This document shows, in pieces, positions 1 to 8,989 of a stretch of 64,000 nt of DNA. The DNA comes from Paraburkholderia ribeironis. GTDB lineage: Bacteria; Pseudomonadota; Gammaproteobacteria; Burkholderiales; Burkholderiaceae. The notes under the pieces are model-generated. The model had not been told where the DNA came from, ran no database searches, and worked only from the letters and a program-made list of their open reading frames with translations. The stretch lies in assembly GCF_900019265.1 (NCBI RefSeq), contig NZ_CYGX02000009.1, positions 1 through 64,000 on the forward strand, given 5' to 3'. The translations under genes and the position numbers were made by a program. Each line of letters opens with the position of its first letter. Position 1 is the first letter of the stretch.

Positions 1-31
1 GGGGCTTGCAAGCGTTATTTTGACAAGCGTA

Positions 32-808
32 TTAACGATGCTTGAAAACCGGCTTGCGCTTCTCCACGAACGCGGCCATACCTTCCTTCTGATCCTCCGT
101 CGCGAAGAGCGAATGGAACAGACGACGCTCAAAATGCACACCTTCCGCGAGCGTCGTTTCATATGCACGATTGACCGACTCTTTCACCATCATCACGGCC
201 GGCAGCGGGAACTCCGCGATGGTCGCCGCTGCAGCGATAGATTCGTCAACCAGCGAGGCAGCCGGAACAACTCGCGAAACCAGTCCTGCCCGCTCTGCCT
301 CCGCCGCATCCATGAAGCGGGCGGTCAGGCAGAGATCCATAGCTTTCGCTTTCGAGACCGCGCGCGGCAGCCGTTGCGTGCCACCGGCGCCCGGCATGAT
401 GCCGAGCTTGATTTCTGGCTGGCCAAACTTCGCAGTGTCGGCTGCCACGATGATGTCGCACATCATCGCCAACTCACAGCCACCGCCGAGCGCAAAGCCC
501 GCCACCGCAGCAATGATCGGCTTGCGAATGGAGCGAACCGTTTCCCAGTTGCGGGTGATGTAGTCGCCTTTGTAGACATCCATGTAGGTGTAGGTCGACA
601 TCATGCCGATGTCGGCGCCGGCGGCGAAAGCCTTTTCGCTACCGGTCACGACAATCGCACCGATCGCGTCGTCGGCGTCAAACTCGCGCAGCGCGGCGCC
701 CAGTTCGTCCATCAATGCGTCGTTCAACGCGTTCAACGCCTTCGGGCGATTCAACGTGATCAAACCGACCCGTCCCCGCGTCTCAACCAGAATGTTCTCG
801 TAAACCAT
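32..808 (-). CDS. paaF: Enoyl-CoA hydratase, probably PaaF of phenylacetate catabolism
   Basis: A 258-residue crotonase-fold protein. It should hydrate an enoyl-CoA (2,3-dehydroadipyl-CoA in the phenylacetate pathway) in the cytoplasm. The oxyanion-hole segment FAAGADIGM lies at residues 61-69, and the two glutamates expected of a hydratase are E112 ([11 protein letters not shown]) and E132 ([13 protein letters not shown]). The ATG at 808 is chosen because a perfect AGGAGG sits just upstream (complement of 813-818); a longer in-frame start at 880 would run through the operator region. It is transcribed divergently from paaN, and the shared upstream region carries a palindrome. The family cannot be told apart from generic short-chain enoyl-CoA hydratases by motif alone; the paaF name rests on the neighbours. 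Confidence 0.85.
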   Translation of the reverse strand: MVYENILVETRGRVGLITLNRPKALNALNDALMDELGAALREFDADDAIGAIVVTGSEKAFAAGADIGMMSTYTYMDVYKGDYITRNWETVRSIRKPIIAAVAGFALGGGCELAMMCDIIVAADTAKFGQPEIKLGIMPGAGGTQRLPRAVSKAKAMDLCLTARFMDAAEAERAGLVSRVVPAASLVDESIAAAATIAEFPLPAVMMVKESVNRAYETTLAEGVHFERRLFHSLFATEDQKEGMAAFVEKRKPVFKHR

Positions 809-879
809 ACCGCCTCCTAGTGGTAAATCACACGCGAAAACGCTTCGCGCGGCTCTCCTAATAATGCTACCATTCGCCA

Positions 880-893
880 ACCAACCGGTCGGT
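880..893. promoter_or_regulatory. Palindromic operator between paaF and paaN, PaaR-like
   Basis: The 14-mer ACCAACCGGTCGGT is a palindrome with one mismatched pair, centred on ACCGGT. On the minus strand it continues from TTGACC, a plausible -35 box for paaF. It lies between the divergent starts at 808 and 942. TetR-type PaaR repressors of beta-proteobacterial phenylacetate genes use palindromes of this kind, but no paaR gene is in the window, so the regulator is inferred. Confidence 0.55.
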
Positions 894-941
894 CAATTAT
901 TCGACAGGCTTTTCCCCAACACACAGCCAGGCCCCTCTGCT

Positions 942-2642
942 ATGACACATCCGCTATTCACCAAGCACGAAGACACGCTGCAAAAGGCACTCACCGCGGT
1001 CGAAACGCGCGGCTACTGGAGTCCGTTCGTCGAGATGCCCAGCCCGAAAGTGTACGGGGAAACAGCCAACGCGGACGGCGAAGCCGCCTTCAAGGCGCTT
1101 CTCAATGCAACGTTCGAACTGGACCAGCCTGCGACCGGCGAAACGGTCGGCGCCGAGGTGTCGCCGTTCGGCTTCCCGCTCGGCGTACGCTACCCGAAGG
1201 CCGATCCAGCTGCGCTGATTGCGGCAGCCGCTGCCGCGCAGCGCGACTGGCGCGCAGCAGGCCCACAGGCGTGGATAGGTGTGAGCCTCGAAATCCTCTC
1301 TCGGCTGAATCGCGCGAGCTTCGAGATTGGCTACAGCGTGATGCACACCACCGGCCAGGCATTCATGATGGCTTTTCAGGCGGGCGGCCCGCATGCACAA
1401 GATCGCGCGCTCGAAGCGGTCGTGTACGCGTGGGACCAGTTGCGCCGCATTCCCGCGGACGCTCACTGGGAAAAGCCGCAAGGCAAGAATCCGCCGCTCG
1501 CCATGCACAAGCGGTACTCCATCGTGCCGCGCGGCACCGGCCTCGTACTCGGCTGCTGCACGTTCCCCACCTGGAATGGCTATCCGGGACTCTTCGCCGA
1601 TCTGGCCACGGGCAATACGGTCATCGTCAAGCCGCATCCGGGCGCGATTTTGCCGCTCGCGCTGACCGTACGCATTGCGCGCGACGTGTTGCGCGAAGCA
1701 GGCTTCGATCCGAACGTCGTCACCTTGCTGGCCACCGACCCGAATGACGGCGCGCTCGTCCAGGACCTCGCGCTGCGCCCGGAAATCAAACTCATCGACT
1801 TCACCGGAAGTACCCAGAACGGTACGTGGCTCGAGCGCAATGCGCACCAGGCGCAGGTCTACACCGAAAAAGCCGGCGTCAACCAGATCGTGATCGACTC
1901 CGTCGACGATATCAAAGCGGCGGCTCGCAACATCGCCTTTTCACTGGCGCTGTACTCGGGCCAGATGTGCACCGCACCGCAGAACATCTACGTGCCACGC
2001 AACGGCATCCGCACCGCCGACGGCACACTCAGCTTCGACGAAGTCGCTCAAGCCATTGCTGGCGCCGTGCAAAAGCTCGTTGCCGACCCGGCCCGCGCGG
2101 TCGAACTGCTCGGCGCCATTCAGAACGAAGGCGTCATCCAACGCATCGACGAAGCGGCGAGGCTCGGCCGCGTTCTCGTCGAGAGCCACGCGCTCGAACA
2201 TCCGGCTTTCGCTGGCGCTCGCGTGCGCACGCCGCTCGTGCTGCAACTCGACGCCGCCACCGACCACGCGCAGTTCACCAGGGAATGGTTCGGCCCGATC
2301 TCGTTCGTGATCGCGACGGATTCGACCGCGCAGTCGCTCGATCTTGCCGGCGCCATTGCCGCCGAACACGGCGCACTGACGCTGTCGGCCTACAGCACCG
2401 ACGCAGCCGTGCTCGACCAAGCACACGAGGCATCGATTCGCGGCGGCGTAGCACTGTCGATCAATCTGACCGGCGCGGTGTTCGTCAACCAGTCCGCAGC
2501 CTTCTCGGACTTCCACGGCACGGGAGCGAATCCGGCAGCGAATGCCGCGCTCGCCGATGCAGCCTTTGTCGCCAACCGCTTCCGCGTCGTTCAAAGCCGC
2601 GTTCATGTTGAACCGAAAGCGGCGCCGGCGGTAGCTGGCTGA
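942..2642 (+). CDS. paaN: PaaN, aldehyde dehydrogenase of phenylacetate ring cleavage
   Basis: A 566-residue aldehyde dehydrogenase superfamily enzyme of the PaaN type. It oxidises the semialdehyde formed after hydrolytic opening of the oxepin-CoA ring. The catalytic cysteine is C343 in YSGQMCTAPQ, and the general-base region is EKAGVNQIVI. Unlike E. coli PaaZ there is no C-terminal MaoC hydratase domain, so ring hydrolysis must be done by a separate protein not in this window. The ATG at 942 gives the usual family length; an upstream in-frame ATG at 864 would place the operator inside the gene. It heads the plus-strand paa genes. Confidence 0.88.
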   Translation: MTHPLFTKHEDTLQKALTAVETRGYWSPFVEMPSPKVYGETANADGEAAFKALLNATFELDQPATGETVGAEVSPFGFPLGVRYPKADPAALIAAAAAAQRDWRAAGPQAWIGVSLEILSRLNRASFEIGYSVMHTTGQAFMMAFQAGGPHAQDRALEAVVYAWDQLRRIPADAHWEKPQGKNPPLAMHKRYSIVPRGTGLVLGCCTFPTWNGYPGLFADLATGNTVIVKPHPGAILPLALTVRIARDVLREAGFDPNVVTLLATDPNDGALVQDLALRPEIKLIDFTGSTQNGTWLERNAHQAQVYTEKAGVNQIVIDSVDDIKAAARNIAFSLALYSGQMCTAPQNIYVPRNGIRTADGTLSFDEVAQAIAGAVQKLVADPARAVELLGAIQNEGVIQRIDEAARLGRVLVESHALEHPAFAGARVRTPLVLQLDAATDHAQFTREWFGPISFVIATDSTAQSLDLAGAIAAEHGALTLSAYSTDAAVLDQAHEASIRGGVALSINLTGAVFVNQSAAFSDFHGTGANPAANAALADAAFVANRFRVVQSRVHVEPKAAPAVAG

Positions 2643-2739
2643 ATGGCATAAGACGACTGCATAAGACAACGCACGGCTTCATTCCTATGCCGTTTGGCCG
2701 AATGGACCAGGTCGTGCGCCCCAACTAACATGAGACAGC

Positions 2740-2762
2740 GGATCGGCATGACACGCCGATCC
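2740..2762 (+). other. Perfect hairpin between paaN and paaJ
   Basis: GGATCGGC (2740-2747) and GCCGATCC (2755-2762) form a perfect 8-bp stem with a 7-base loop, 18 bases before the paaJ start. There is no following T run, so it is not a classical terminator. It may protect or process the mRNA, or modulate paaJ translation. Confidence 0.5.
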
Positions 2763-2780
2763 GTCCCAGCGAGAATTCCC

Positions 2781-3983
2781 ATGAACGACGCCTTCATCTG
2801 CGATGCGATTCGCACCCCTATCGGCCGCTACGGCGGCGCCCTGAAAGATGTCCGGGCCGACGATCTCGGCGCCGTACCGATCAGGGCGCTGATCGAGCGC
2901 AATCCTGGCGTGGACTGGCGCGCCGTCGACGACGTCATCTACGGCTGCGCCAATCAGGCCGGCGAAGACAATCGCAACGTCGCACGTATGTCGGCATTGC
3001 TGGCCGGCCTGCCCACGGATGCGCCGGGCACCACTATCAACCGCCTGTGCGGCTCGGGCATGGATGCGGTCGGCACCGCCGCACGCGCGATCAAAGCCGG
3101 CGAAGCGCGCCTGATGATTGCCGGCGGCGTCGAAAGCATGACGCGCGCACCGTTCGTCATGAGCAAGGCAAGCAGCGCGTTCGCGCGTCAAGCCGAGATC
3201 CATGACACGACCATCGGCTGGCGCTTCCTCAATCCGCTGATGAAACGCCAGTACGGCGTCGATTCAATGCCGGAGACCGCGGAAAACGTCGCCGTCGAGT
3301 TCGGCGTGAGCCGCGCGGATCAGGACATGTTTGCGCTCGCGAGCCAGCAAAAAGCGGCACGCGCGCAACGGGACGGCACGCTGGCTCAGGAAATTGTCGG
3401 CGTCGAGATCGCGCAGAAGAAAGGTGACCCCGTGCGCGTGGTGCTCGACGAGCATCCGCGGGAAACCTCGCTCGAAAACCTCGGCAAGCTCAAAGGCGTG
3501 GTGCGCCCGGACGGCAGTGTGACGGCAGGCAACGCGTCCGGCGTGAACGACGGCGCCTGCGCACTGTTGCTCGCGAATCAGCAGGCGGCGGACCAGTATG
3601 GCCTGCGGCGCCGCGCTCGCGTGGTAGGCATGGCGACCGCGGGCGTCGAGCCGCGCATCATGGGCATCGGACCCGCGCCTGCCACGCAAAAGCTGCTCAA
3701 GCAACTCGGCATGACGCTCGCACAATTCGACGTGATCGAGCTGAACGAAGCATTCGCGTCGCAAGGGCTGGCCGTGCTGCGCACGCTCGGTCTGCGCGAT
3801 GACGATCCGCGCGTCAATCCAAACGGCGGAGCCATTGCGCTCGGCCACCCCTTGGGCGCATCGGGTGCGCGTCTGATCACGACCGCGCTGTATCAACTGG
3901 AACGGATCAACGGTCGCTTCGCGCTGTGCACGATGTGTATCGGCGTCGGCCAAGGCATTGCGCTGGTCATCGAGCGGCTCTGA
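2781..3983 (+). CDS. paaJ: 3-oxoadipyl-CoA / acetyl-CoA C-acyltransferase (thiolase)
   Basis: A 400-residue thiolase, the usual length for 3-oxoadipyl-CoA thiolases (PaaJ/PcaF). It cleaves 3-oxoadipyl-CoA to succinyl-CoA and acetyl-CoA and acts twice in phenylacetate breakdown. The nucleophile is C90 in NRLCGSGMDA, the general bases are H356 (GHPLGASG) and C386 (CIGVGQG), and RTPIGRYGG near the N-terminus is typical. The start at 2781 follows the hairpin; an in-frame start further upstream would add a non-homologous leader. It lies between paaN and paaG in the same direction. PcaF of protocatechuate degradation has the same reaction, but the neighbours favour the paa role. Confidence 0.88.
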   Translation: MNDAFICDAIRTPIGRYGGALKDVRADDLGAVPIRALIERNPGVDWRAVDDVIYGCANQAGEDNRNVARMSALLAGLPTDAPGTTINRLCGSGMDAVGTAARAIKAGEARLMIAGGVESMTRAPFVMSKASSAFARQAEIHDTTIGWRFLNPLMKRQYGVDSMPETAENVAVEFGVSRADQDMFALASQQKAARAQRDGTLAQEIVGVEIAQKKGDPVRVVLDEHPRETSLENLGKLKGVVRPDGSVTAGNASGVNDGACALLLANQQAADQYGLRRRARVVGMATAGVEPRIMGIGPAPATQKLLKQLGMTLAQFDVIELNEAFASQGLAVLRTLGLRDDDPRVNPNGGAIALGHPLGASGARLITTALYQLERINGRFALCTMCIGVGQGIALVIERL

Positions 3984-4043
3984 CAGCAACGCCGGCCAAC
4001 GCTGCAGAACCCATCGGCTAACGAGACTTTGAGGAGACACCTA

Positions 4044-4835
4044 ATGTCATATGAAGCGATTCGCCTCGACATCGACACATCGAGCCACGTAGCAACCATC
4101 ACGCTGAACCGACCTGACAAGCTGAACAGTTTCACCCGTGCGATGCATCGGGAGTTGAGCGACGCGCTCGATCAGGTTGAAAAGTCCGGCGTTCGTGCGC
4201 TCGTGCTGACCGGTGCCGGTCGCGGCTTCTGCGCCGGCCAGGATCTCGCCGACCTGGACTTCACGCCAGGCGCGACGGCCGATCTGGGCGAGCCGATCGA
4301 GGCGCACTTCAACCCGCTGATTCGCCGTCTTCAAGCGCTGCCGCTACCGGTGATCGCCGCAGTCAATGGCACGGCCGCCGGCGCCGGCGCCAACGTGGCG
4401 CTGGCTTGCGACCTCGTGCTCGCGGCTCGCTCCGCCAGCTTCATTCAGGCGTTCGTGAAGATCGGCCTCGTGCCGGACTCGGGGGGCACCTGGTTCCTGC
4501 CACAGCGTGTCGGCATGGCCCGTGCGTTGGGGCTCGCCATTACCGGCGACAAACTCAGCGCGGAAAAAGCCGAAAGCTGGGGCATGATCTGGCAAGTGCT
4601 CGACGACGCGGAACTGTCCGCCGCCGCGGCGAAACTCGCGGCCCAACTCGCGCAGCAACCCACGCGCGCAATCGCCGCGATCAAGCGGGCAATGCGTGCG
4701 GGCAACGCGCAATCGCTAGACCGGCAACTCGACCTCGAGCGCGATTTGCAACGCGAACTCGGCGCTTCGCACGACTACACCGAAGGCGTGCAGGCGTTCG
4801 TGGAAAAGCGCGCGCCACGCTTCGAGGGCCGCTGA
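4044..4835 (+). CDS. paaG: PaaG, 1,2-epoxyphenylacetyl-CoA isomerase
   Basis: A 263-residue crotonase-family protein closely resembling PaaG, which isomerises ring-1,2-epoxyphenylacetyl-CoA to the oxepin and also shifts a double bond later in the pathway. Family signatures include LTGAGRGFCAGQDL (residues 56-69), NGTAAGAGAN and the active-site aspartate D145 in GLVPDSGGTW, where hydratases have a glutamate. The ATG at 4044 has GAGGAG at 4031-4036; an in-frame ATG at 4029 would lose that site. The stop is one base before the paaI start, indicating translational coupling. Confidence 0.9.
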   Translation: MSYEAIRLDIDTSSHVATITLNRPDKLNSFTRAMHRELSDALDQVEKSGVRALVLTGAGRGFCAGQDLADLDFTPGATADLGEPIEAHFNPLIRRLQALPLPVIAAVNGTAAGAGANVALACDLVLAARSASFIQAFVKIGLVPDSGGTWFLPQRVGMARALGLAITGDKLSAEKAESWGMIWQVLDDAELSAAAAKLAAQLAQQPTRAIAAIKRAMRAGNAQSLDRQLDLERDLQRELGASHDYTEGVQAFVEKRAPRFEGR

Positions 4836-4836
4836 C

Positions 4837-5298
4837 ATGCCGACTCAAAGCTACCACCCGCACCAGATGACACCGGACGAACTCGCCCGCGCGACGGCGG
4901 CCGCAATGTACGAGAACGACGCGTGCAGCCGGGCACTCGGCCTCGAAATCCTCGAAGTGCGCCCAGGGTATGCGCGTCTGCGCATGGCCGTGCGCGACGA
5001 CTTTCTGAACGGCCATCAGATCTGCCACGGCGGCCTGATTTTCACGCTTGCTGATTCGACGTTCGCGTTCGCCTGCAATACATACAACATCAACACGGTC
5101 GCGGCCGGTTGTTCGATCGAATACCTGCGACCGGTGCAAGGCGGCGACGTGCTGACGGCGGAAGCCGTCGAGCAGATACTGAGCGGCCGTACCGGTATCT
5201 ACGATATTCGCGTCACGAATCGCGCTGGCGAAACCGTCGCCATGTTTCGCGGCAAATCGGCACACATCAAAGGCAAGCTGATTCCCATGGGCGATTGA
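4837..5298 (+). CDS. paaI: PaaI, hydroxyphenylacetyl-CoA thioesterase (hotdog fold)
   Basis: A 153-residue single hotdog-domain thioesterase. It removes CoA from stalled ring-hydroxylated phenylacetyl-CoA products and so prevents CoA sequestration. The signature HGGLIFTLADSTFAFACN starts at H64, with the catalytic aspartate about D73. It starts one base after the paaG stop codon. A 149-base gap to paaK contains a run of nine T residues around 5380-5390, which is the only notable element there. Confidence 0.88.
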   Translation: MPTQSYHPHQMTPDELARATAAAMYENDACSRALGLEILEVRPGYARLRMAVRDDFLNGHQICHGGLIFTLADSTFAFACNTYNINTVAAGCSIEYLRPVQGGDVLTAEAVEQILSGRTGIYDIRVTNRAGETVAMFRGKSAHIKGKLIPMGD

Positions 5299-5447
5299 CA
5301 GGCAGACATGCAACCGCGCGGAGAACGCGCGACAAAGCAGCGATTCACGGTCGCCACATTTACCGGGAGCAGCCGGTCTCGTTTTTTTTTGCGCACAAGC
5401 GTGCTGTACATCAGACGTCAGGCACTGACGCACCAAGGAGACATTCG

Positions 5448-6752
5448 ATGAACCCCTCCCTTCCGCTCGACCCGATCGAGACCGCCAGCCGTGACGAACT
5501 TGCTGCGCTTCAACTCGAACGACTCAAATGGTCGCTGAACCACGCCTATGAAAATTCGCCGGTCTATCGACGCAAGTTCGACGAAGCCGGCGTGCATCCG
5601 AGCGAAGTGAAGACCCTCGCGGATCTGGCGCGCTTTCCTTTCACCAGCAAAAAGGATCTGCGCGACAACTATCCGTTCGGGATGTTCGCCGTGCCGCAGG
5701 AACGGATCTCGCGGATTCACGCGTCGTCCGGTACGACGGGCAAGCCGACTGTCGTGGGCTATACCGCACGCGATATCGACACGTGGGCGAATCTCGTCGC
5801 GCGTTCGGTCCGCGCCGCGGGCGCCAAGCGCGGCGACAAGGTTCACGTGAGCTATGGCTACGGCCTGTTCACCGGCGGCCTCGGCGCGCACTATGGCGCG
5901 GAGCGCGCGGGCCTCACCGTGATCCCGTTCGGCGGCGGCCAGACGGAAAAGCAGGTGCAACTGATTCAGGACTTCCGGCCGGACATCATCATGGTGACGC
6001 CGAGCTACATGCTGTCGATTGCCGACGAATTCGAACGTCAAGGCATCGATCCAGCCAGCTGCTCGCTGCGCATCGGTATCTTCGGCGCGGAGCCGTGGAC
6101 CAACGAGATGCGCGAGGCGATCGAAAAGCGCATGGGCATCGATGCCGTCGACATCTACGGGCTGTCCGAGGTGATGGGACCCGGCGTTGCATCGGAGTGC
6201 GTGGAGACGAAGGACGGCCCGACCATCTGGGAAGATCATTTCTATCCGGAGATCATCGATCCCGAAACCGGCGAGGTGCTGCCTGACGGCGAACTCGGCG
6301 AGCTGGTGTTCACGTCGCTGACCAAGGAAGCGTTGCCGGTCATCCGCTACCGCACGCGCGACCTGACGCGCCTGCTGCCGGGTACCGCTCGCACCATGCG
6401 GCGGATGGAGAAAATCACCGGCCGCTCGGACGACATGATGATCGTGCGTGGCGTGAACGTGTTCCCGACGCAGATCGAAGAACTGCTGCTCAAGCAGCAT
6501 GCGCTCGCGCCTCACTATCAGATCGTGCTGACCAAGGAAGGCCCGCTCGACGTCATGACGCTAAATGTCGAGCCCTGCCCGGAAACCGCACCCGATACGG
6601 CCGCGCTCAACACGGCAAGGCAGACCTTGGCTTACGAGATCAAGGCGCTGATCGGTGTGAGCGCGGTGGTCAACGTGCTGGCCGTAAACGGGATCGAGCG
6701 TTCGGTGGGCAAGGCGCGACGCGTGGTGGACAAGCGCAAGCCGGGACTTTGA
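5448..6752 (+). CDS. paaK: Phenylacetate-CoA ligase
   Basis: A 434-residue AMP-forming ligase that activates phenylacetate to phenylacetyl-CoA, the entry step of the pathway. The adenylation P-loop HASSGTTGKPTVVGYT is near residue 90, the acyl-binding YGLSEVMGPGVA is in the middle, and the hinge/lysine region GRSDDMMIVRGVNVFPTQIE is in the C-terminal third. Length matches the PaaK family. The ATG at 5448 has AAGGAG at 5435-5440. It is the last gene of the plus-strand paa arm and converges with mltA. Confidence 0.92.
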   Translation: MNPSLPLDPIETASRDELAALQLERLKWSLNHAYENSPVYRRKFDEAGVHPSEVKTLADLARFPFTSKKDLRDNYPFGMFAVPQERISRIHASSGTTGKPTVVGYTARDIDTWANLVARSVRAAGAKRGDKVHVSYGYGLFTGGLGAHYGAERAGLTVIPFGGGQTEKQVQLIQDFRPDIIMVTPSYMLSIADEFERQGIDPASCSLRIGIFGAEPWTNEMREAIEKRMGIDAVDIYGLSEVMGPGVASECVETKDGPTIWEDHFYPEIIDPETGEVLPDGELGELVFTSLTKEALPVIRYRTRDLTRLLPGTARTMRRMEKITGRSDDMMIVRGVNVFPTQIEELLLKQHALAPHYQIVLTKEGPLDVMTLNVEPCPETAPDTAALNTARQTLAYEIKALIGVSAVVNVLAVNGIERSVGKARRVVDKRKPGL

Positions 6753-6765
6753 TTCAGGCAAGGAA

Positions 6766-6814
6766 AAACGGCGTCATTCGCGTTACGGATCTGCACCCGG
6801 GCGCGACGCCGTTT
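6766..6814. terminator. Possible terminator between paaK and mltA
   Basis: AAACGGCGTC (6766-6775) and GACGCCGTTT (6805-6814) are perfect 10-base inverted arms separated by 29 bases, between two convergent genes. The A and T ends could work as a weak terminator in both directions. The long loop and short T run keep confidence low. Confidence 0.4.
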
Positions 6815-6934
6815 CGGCGACTCAGAGAAGTTCGCCGGAATCGGGCGTTCAGGTCAGGAACGCGCGAGTTCGAACTGCAAGTCGTGCGGTGGCTTCGATT
6901 CCGAAGCCACCCGCGCGCCCCCGTCACCGAACAC

Positions 6935-8059
6935 TCATGAGTTCGGCAGCAACAACCACATGCGGCCGCCCTGCTTCATCTTGCCCGCCAGATCGCCGGC
7001 GTCGTCGCCAAGACCCCAGAAGTAGTCGGCGCGCACACCGCCTTTGATCGCCGTGCCCGTATCCTGCGCGAACACAAGCCGGTTCATCGGCGAGTTCGTC
7101 AACGGACGCGTGGTCTGCAAGAACACCGGCGTGCCGAGCGGTATCGATGTCGGATCGACCGCGATCGAGCGCTCCGGTGTCAACGGCACGCCGAGCGCGC
7201 CGATCGGACCGTCAGCACCGCCGCTCGGCACGCTTTCGCCGGACGGCATCTCGCGGAAAAACACAAAGCGCGGATTGGTGTCGAGCAGCGCATCGACCCG
7301 GCTCGGGTTGGCGCGCGCCCATGCCTTGATGCCTTGCATGGTCGCTTGCGCGGGCGTGAGCTCGCCGCGATCCAGCAGCCAGCGTCCGATCGACTTGTAC
7401 GGCTGATTGTTGGTGCCGCCGAAACCGACGCGCATCACGCTGCCGTCTTCCATCACGATCCGCCCCGACCCCTGCACCTGCAGAAAGAACGCTTCGATCG
7501 GATCGTCGACCCACACCAGTTCATTGCCATTGAGCACGCCCGCGCGTTCGAGTTGCGCACGCGCCGGCAGCGGCGCGCCCGCGCGATAACCGGTGGGCCA
7601 GCGATACAGCGCCGTCTGATACATGCCATGCCGGGTACGCGAACCGCGCAGCAATGGCTCGTAGTAGCCGGTGACGAGACCGTCGAGCGTGCCGTCGTTA
7701 TTGGCTAGCTGGAAAGGCGTGAAATAGGCTTCGAAAAAGGCCCGCGCGCCGGTGACGTCGAGATCGTCGAGCTGCGCCGCCGCAGCACACGCACGCGACC
7801 AGTTCGGTTGACGCGCGAGTCTCGCACAGTTCTGCCGCAACGCGGCCGTCGCACCGATCAGCGAATCGTCCTGCCAGCCCGGCACCTGCTGCCAGGCGAC
7901 TGCCGTAAGTCGCGTCGCGGCAATCTGGCCAGGTATGATCGCCGCACCCGTGGGTGGCGAAACCGACGGCCGGATCGCGCCGCCCCCACCGCAGGACGCC
8001 AGCAACACCGCAACCGAAAGCGCTCCGAGCCATGCTCCGGTCGTGCGGACAAAACGCAT
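6935..8059 (-). CDS. mltA: Membrane-bound lytic murein transglycosylase A (lipoprotein)
   Basis: A 374-residue MltA-family transglycosylase that cleaves peptidoglycan glycan strands with 1,6-anhydro ring formation, anchored at the outer membrane. The N-terminus is a lipoprotein signal with lipobox LLASC followed by four glycines. Internal signatures are LVTGYYEP and a C-terminal AIKGGVRADYFWG with the barrel aspartates. The ATG at 8059 is chosen because it begins this signal peptide; the in-frame extension to 8215 has no family character and overlaps a small gene on the other strand. Confidence 0.9.
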   Translation of the reverse strand: MRFVRTTGAWLGALSVAVLLASCGGGGAIRPSVSPPTGAAIIPGQIAATRLTAVAWQQVPGWQDDSLIGATAALRQNCARLARQPNWSRACAAAAQLDDLDVTGARAFFEAYFTPFQLANNDGTLDGLVTGYYEPLLRGSRTRHGMYQTALYRWPTGYRAGAPLPARAQLERAGVLNGNELVWVDDPIEAFFLQVQGSGRIVMEDGSVMRVGFGGTNNQPYKSIGRWLLDRGELTPAQATMQGIKAWARANPSRVDALLDTNPRFVFFREMPSGESVPSGGADGPIGALGVPLTPERSIAVDPTSIPLGTPVFLQTTRPLTNSPMNRLVFAQDTGTAIKGGVRADYFWGLGDDAGDLAGKMKQGGRMWLLLPNS

Positions 8060-8087
8060 ACAATGTTCGTTCTTGATGGAAACCGCC

Positions 8088-8249
8088 ATGTCTGATCTGT
8101 TCGACGAATACCCGATGCTCATCTTCGCGCTGGAATCGCTCCTCGCGCTCTTCCTGCTCGTGTTTATCGTTGTGTGGACGTCGTCCGGCAAGAAGAAAGC
8201 GACGCGCGCCAACACGAGTGAACGGTCCAGGCAGCAAAAACCGCAATAA
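8088..8249 (+). CDS. Small single-pass membrane protein, unknown function
   Basis: A 53-codon frame that looks genuine: an acidic start (MSDLFDEYP), one hydrophobic helix (MLIFALESLLALFLLVFIVV, about residues 10-29), then a basic, hydrophilic tail rich in K, R, S and Q. The charge pattern predicts the C-terminus in the cytoplasm. It starts 28 bases from the mltA start on the opposite strand, so the promoters must overlap. The ribosome binding site is weak (TGGAAA). No family is recognised, and the main doubt is whether it is translated. Confidence 0.5.
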   Translation: MSDLFDEYPMLIFALESLLALFLLVFIVVWTSSGKKKATRANTSERSRQQKPQ

Positions 8250-8342
8250 CGCTAACCGATCGACCGTGCGCTGCAGTGCGCCTTCAACCGTACGTACGAG
8301 CGTGCATACAAGTGATTAAAGACCGCGGGCTCGCGCCCCGGT

Positions 8343-8717
8343 TCAATGCAACGTCCGCGGCATGCGCAGGATGAACTCCGGCACCGGCGCATCAAAACGC
8401 TCGCCGTCCTCGGCCACGCAGAAATAATCGCCGCGCATGGTGCCGACCGGCGTCGCGATGACCGCCCAACTCGTATATTCGAAATGCTCGCCCGGTTTGA
8501 GCAGCGGCTGGTGGCCGACCACGCCGAGGCCTTTTACTTCCTGCACGGTGTTGTCGCTGTCGGTAATGACCCAATGACGCGCAATCAACTGGGCAGGCAC
8601 CTGGCCGGTGTTACGGATAGTCAGCGTGTAGGCAAACGCGTACTGGCGGCGCTCCGGGTCCGACTCTTCTGGCAAATATTGCACCTGCGCCGAGACGCTG
8701 AATTCGTACTGGCTCAT
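8343..8717 (-). CDS. apaG: ApaG/CorD domain protein
   Basis: A 124-residue ApaG protein, a small fibronectin-III-like beta fold widespread in proteobacteria and usually near ksgA-apaH or, in Burkholderia, near rpe-gph. Recognisable segments are YAFAYTLTIRNTGQVPAQL, ARHWVITDSDN and GEHFEYTSW, with PVGTMRGDYFCV towards the C-terminus. Its molecular role is unsettled. It is divergent from rpe with a 272-base spacer. Confidence 0.92.
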   Translation of the reverse strand: MSQYEFSVSAQVQYLPEESDPERRQYAFAYTLTIRNTGQVPAQLIARHWVITDSDNTVQEVKGLGVVGHQPLLKPGEHFEYTSWAVIATPVGTMRGDYFCVAEDGERFDAPVPEFILRMPRTLH

Positions 8718-8895
8718 CCTGATTCCGGTCTGCTGAAGCGGGTGTAAAAAATCGCGGCAACACCCTCACGCCAATGGTTTGCGGGTGCAGCGGCAAAGCG
8801 GCGCTGATGGTTTGGCATTCTGCTTGATGCGCGGCACGCCCGCAACCGGGCAAATCCTTCGGCCAGGGGCCGCTCAGACGCGTTGTCACGTCCAC

Positions 8896-8931
8896 GGCTC
8901 GCCGGCGCGGGCCTTGCACCGCCCGCGAGCC
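8896..8931 (+). other. Inverted repeat in the rpe upstream region
   Basis: GGCTCGC (8896-8902) pairs with GCGAGCC (8925-8931), and inside it CGGGC (8908-8912) pairs with GCCCG (8921-8925). It lies 58 bases before the rpe start in the apaG-rpe spacer. A possible -10 (TAAAAT, 8954-8959) lies just after it, so it may be a regulatory site rather than a 5' UTR element. Confidence 0.3.
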
Positions 8932-8989
8932 GGTCCCGCCGCGCACAAAACGGTAAAATGGCCCTTTCCCGCTTGCATCCGCTCTCCTC

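Noticed and set aside
942..2642. Full PaaZ fusion protein
   Set aside because: The MaoC-type hydratase domain is absent; the length and end match the dehydrogenase-only PaaN form.
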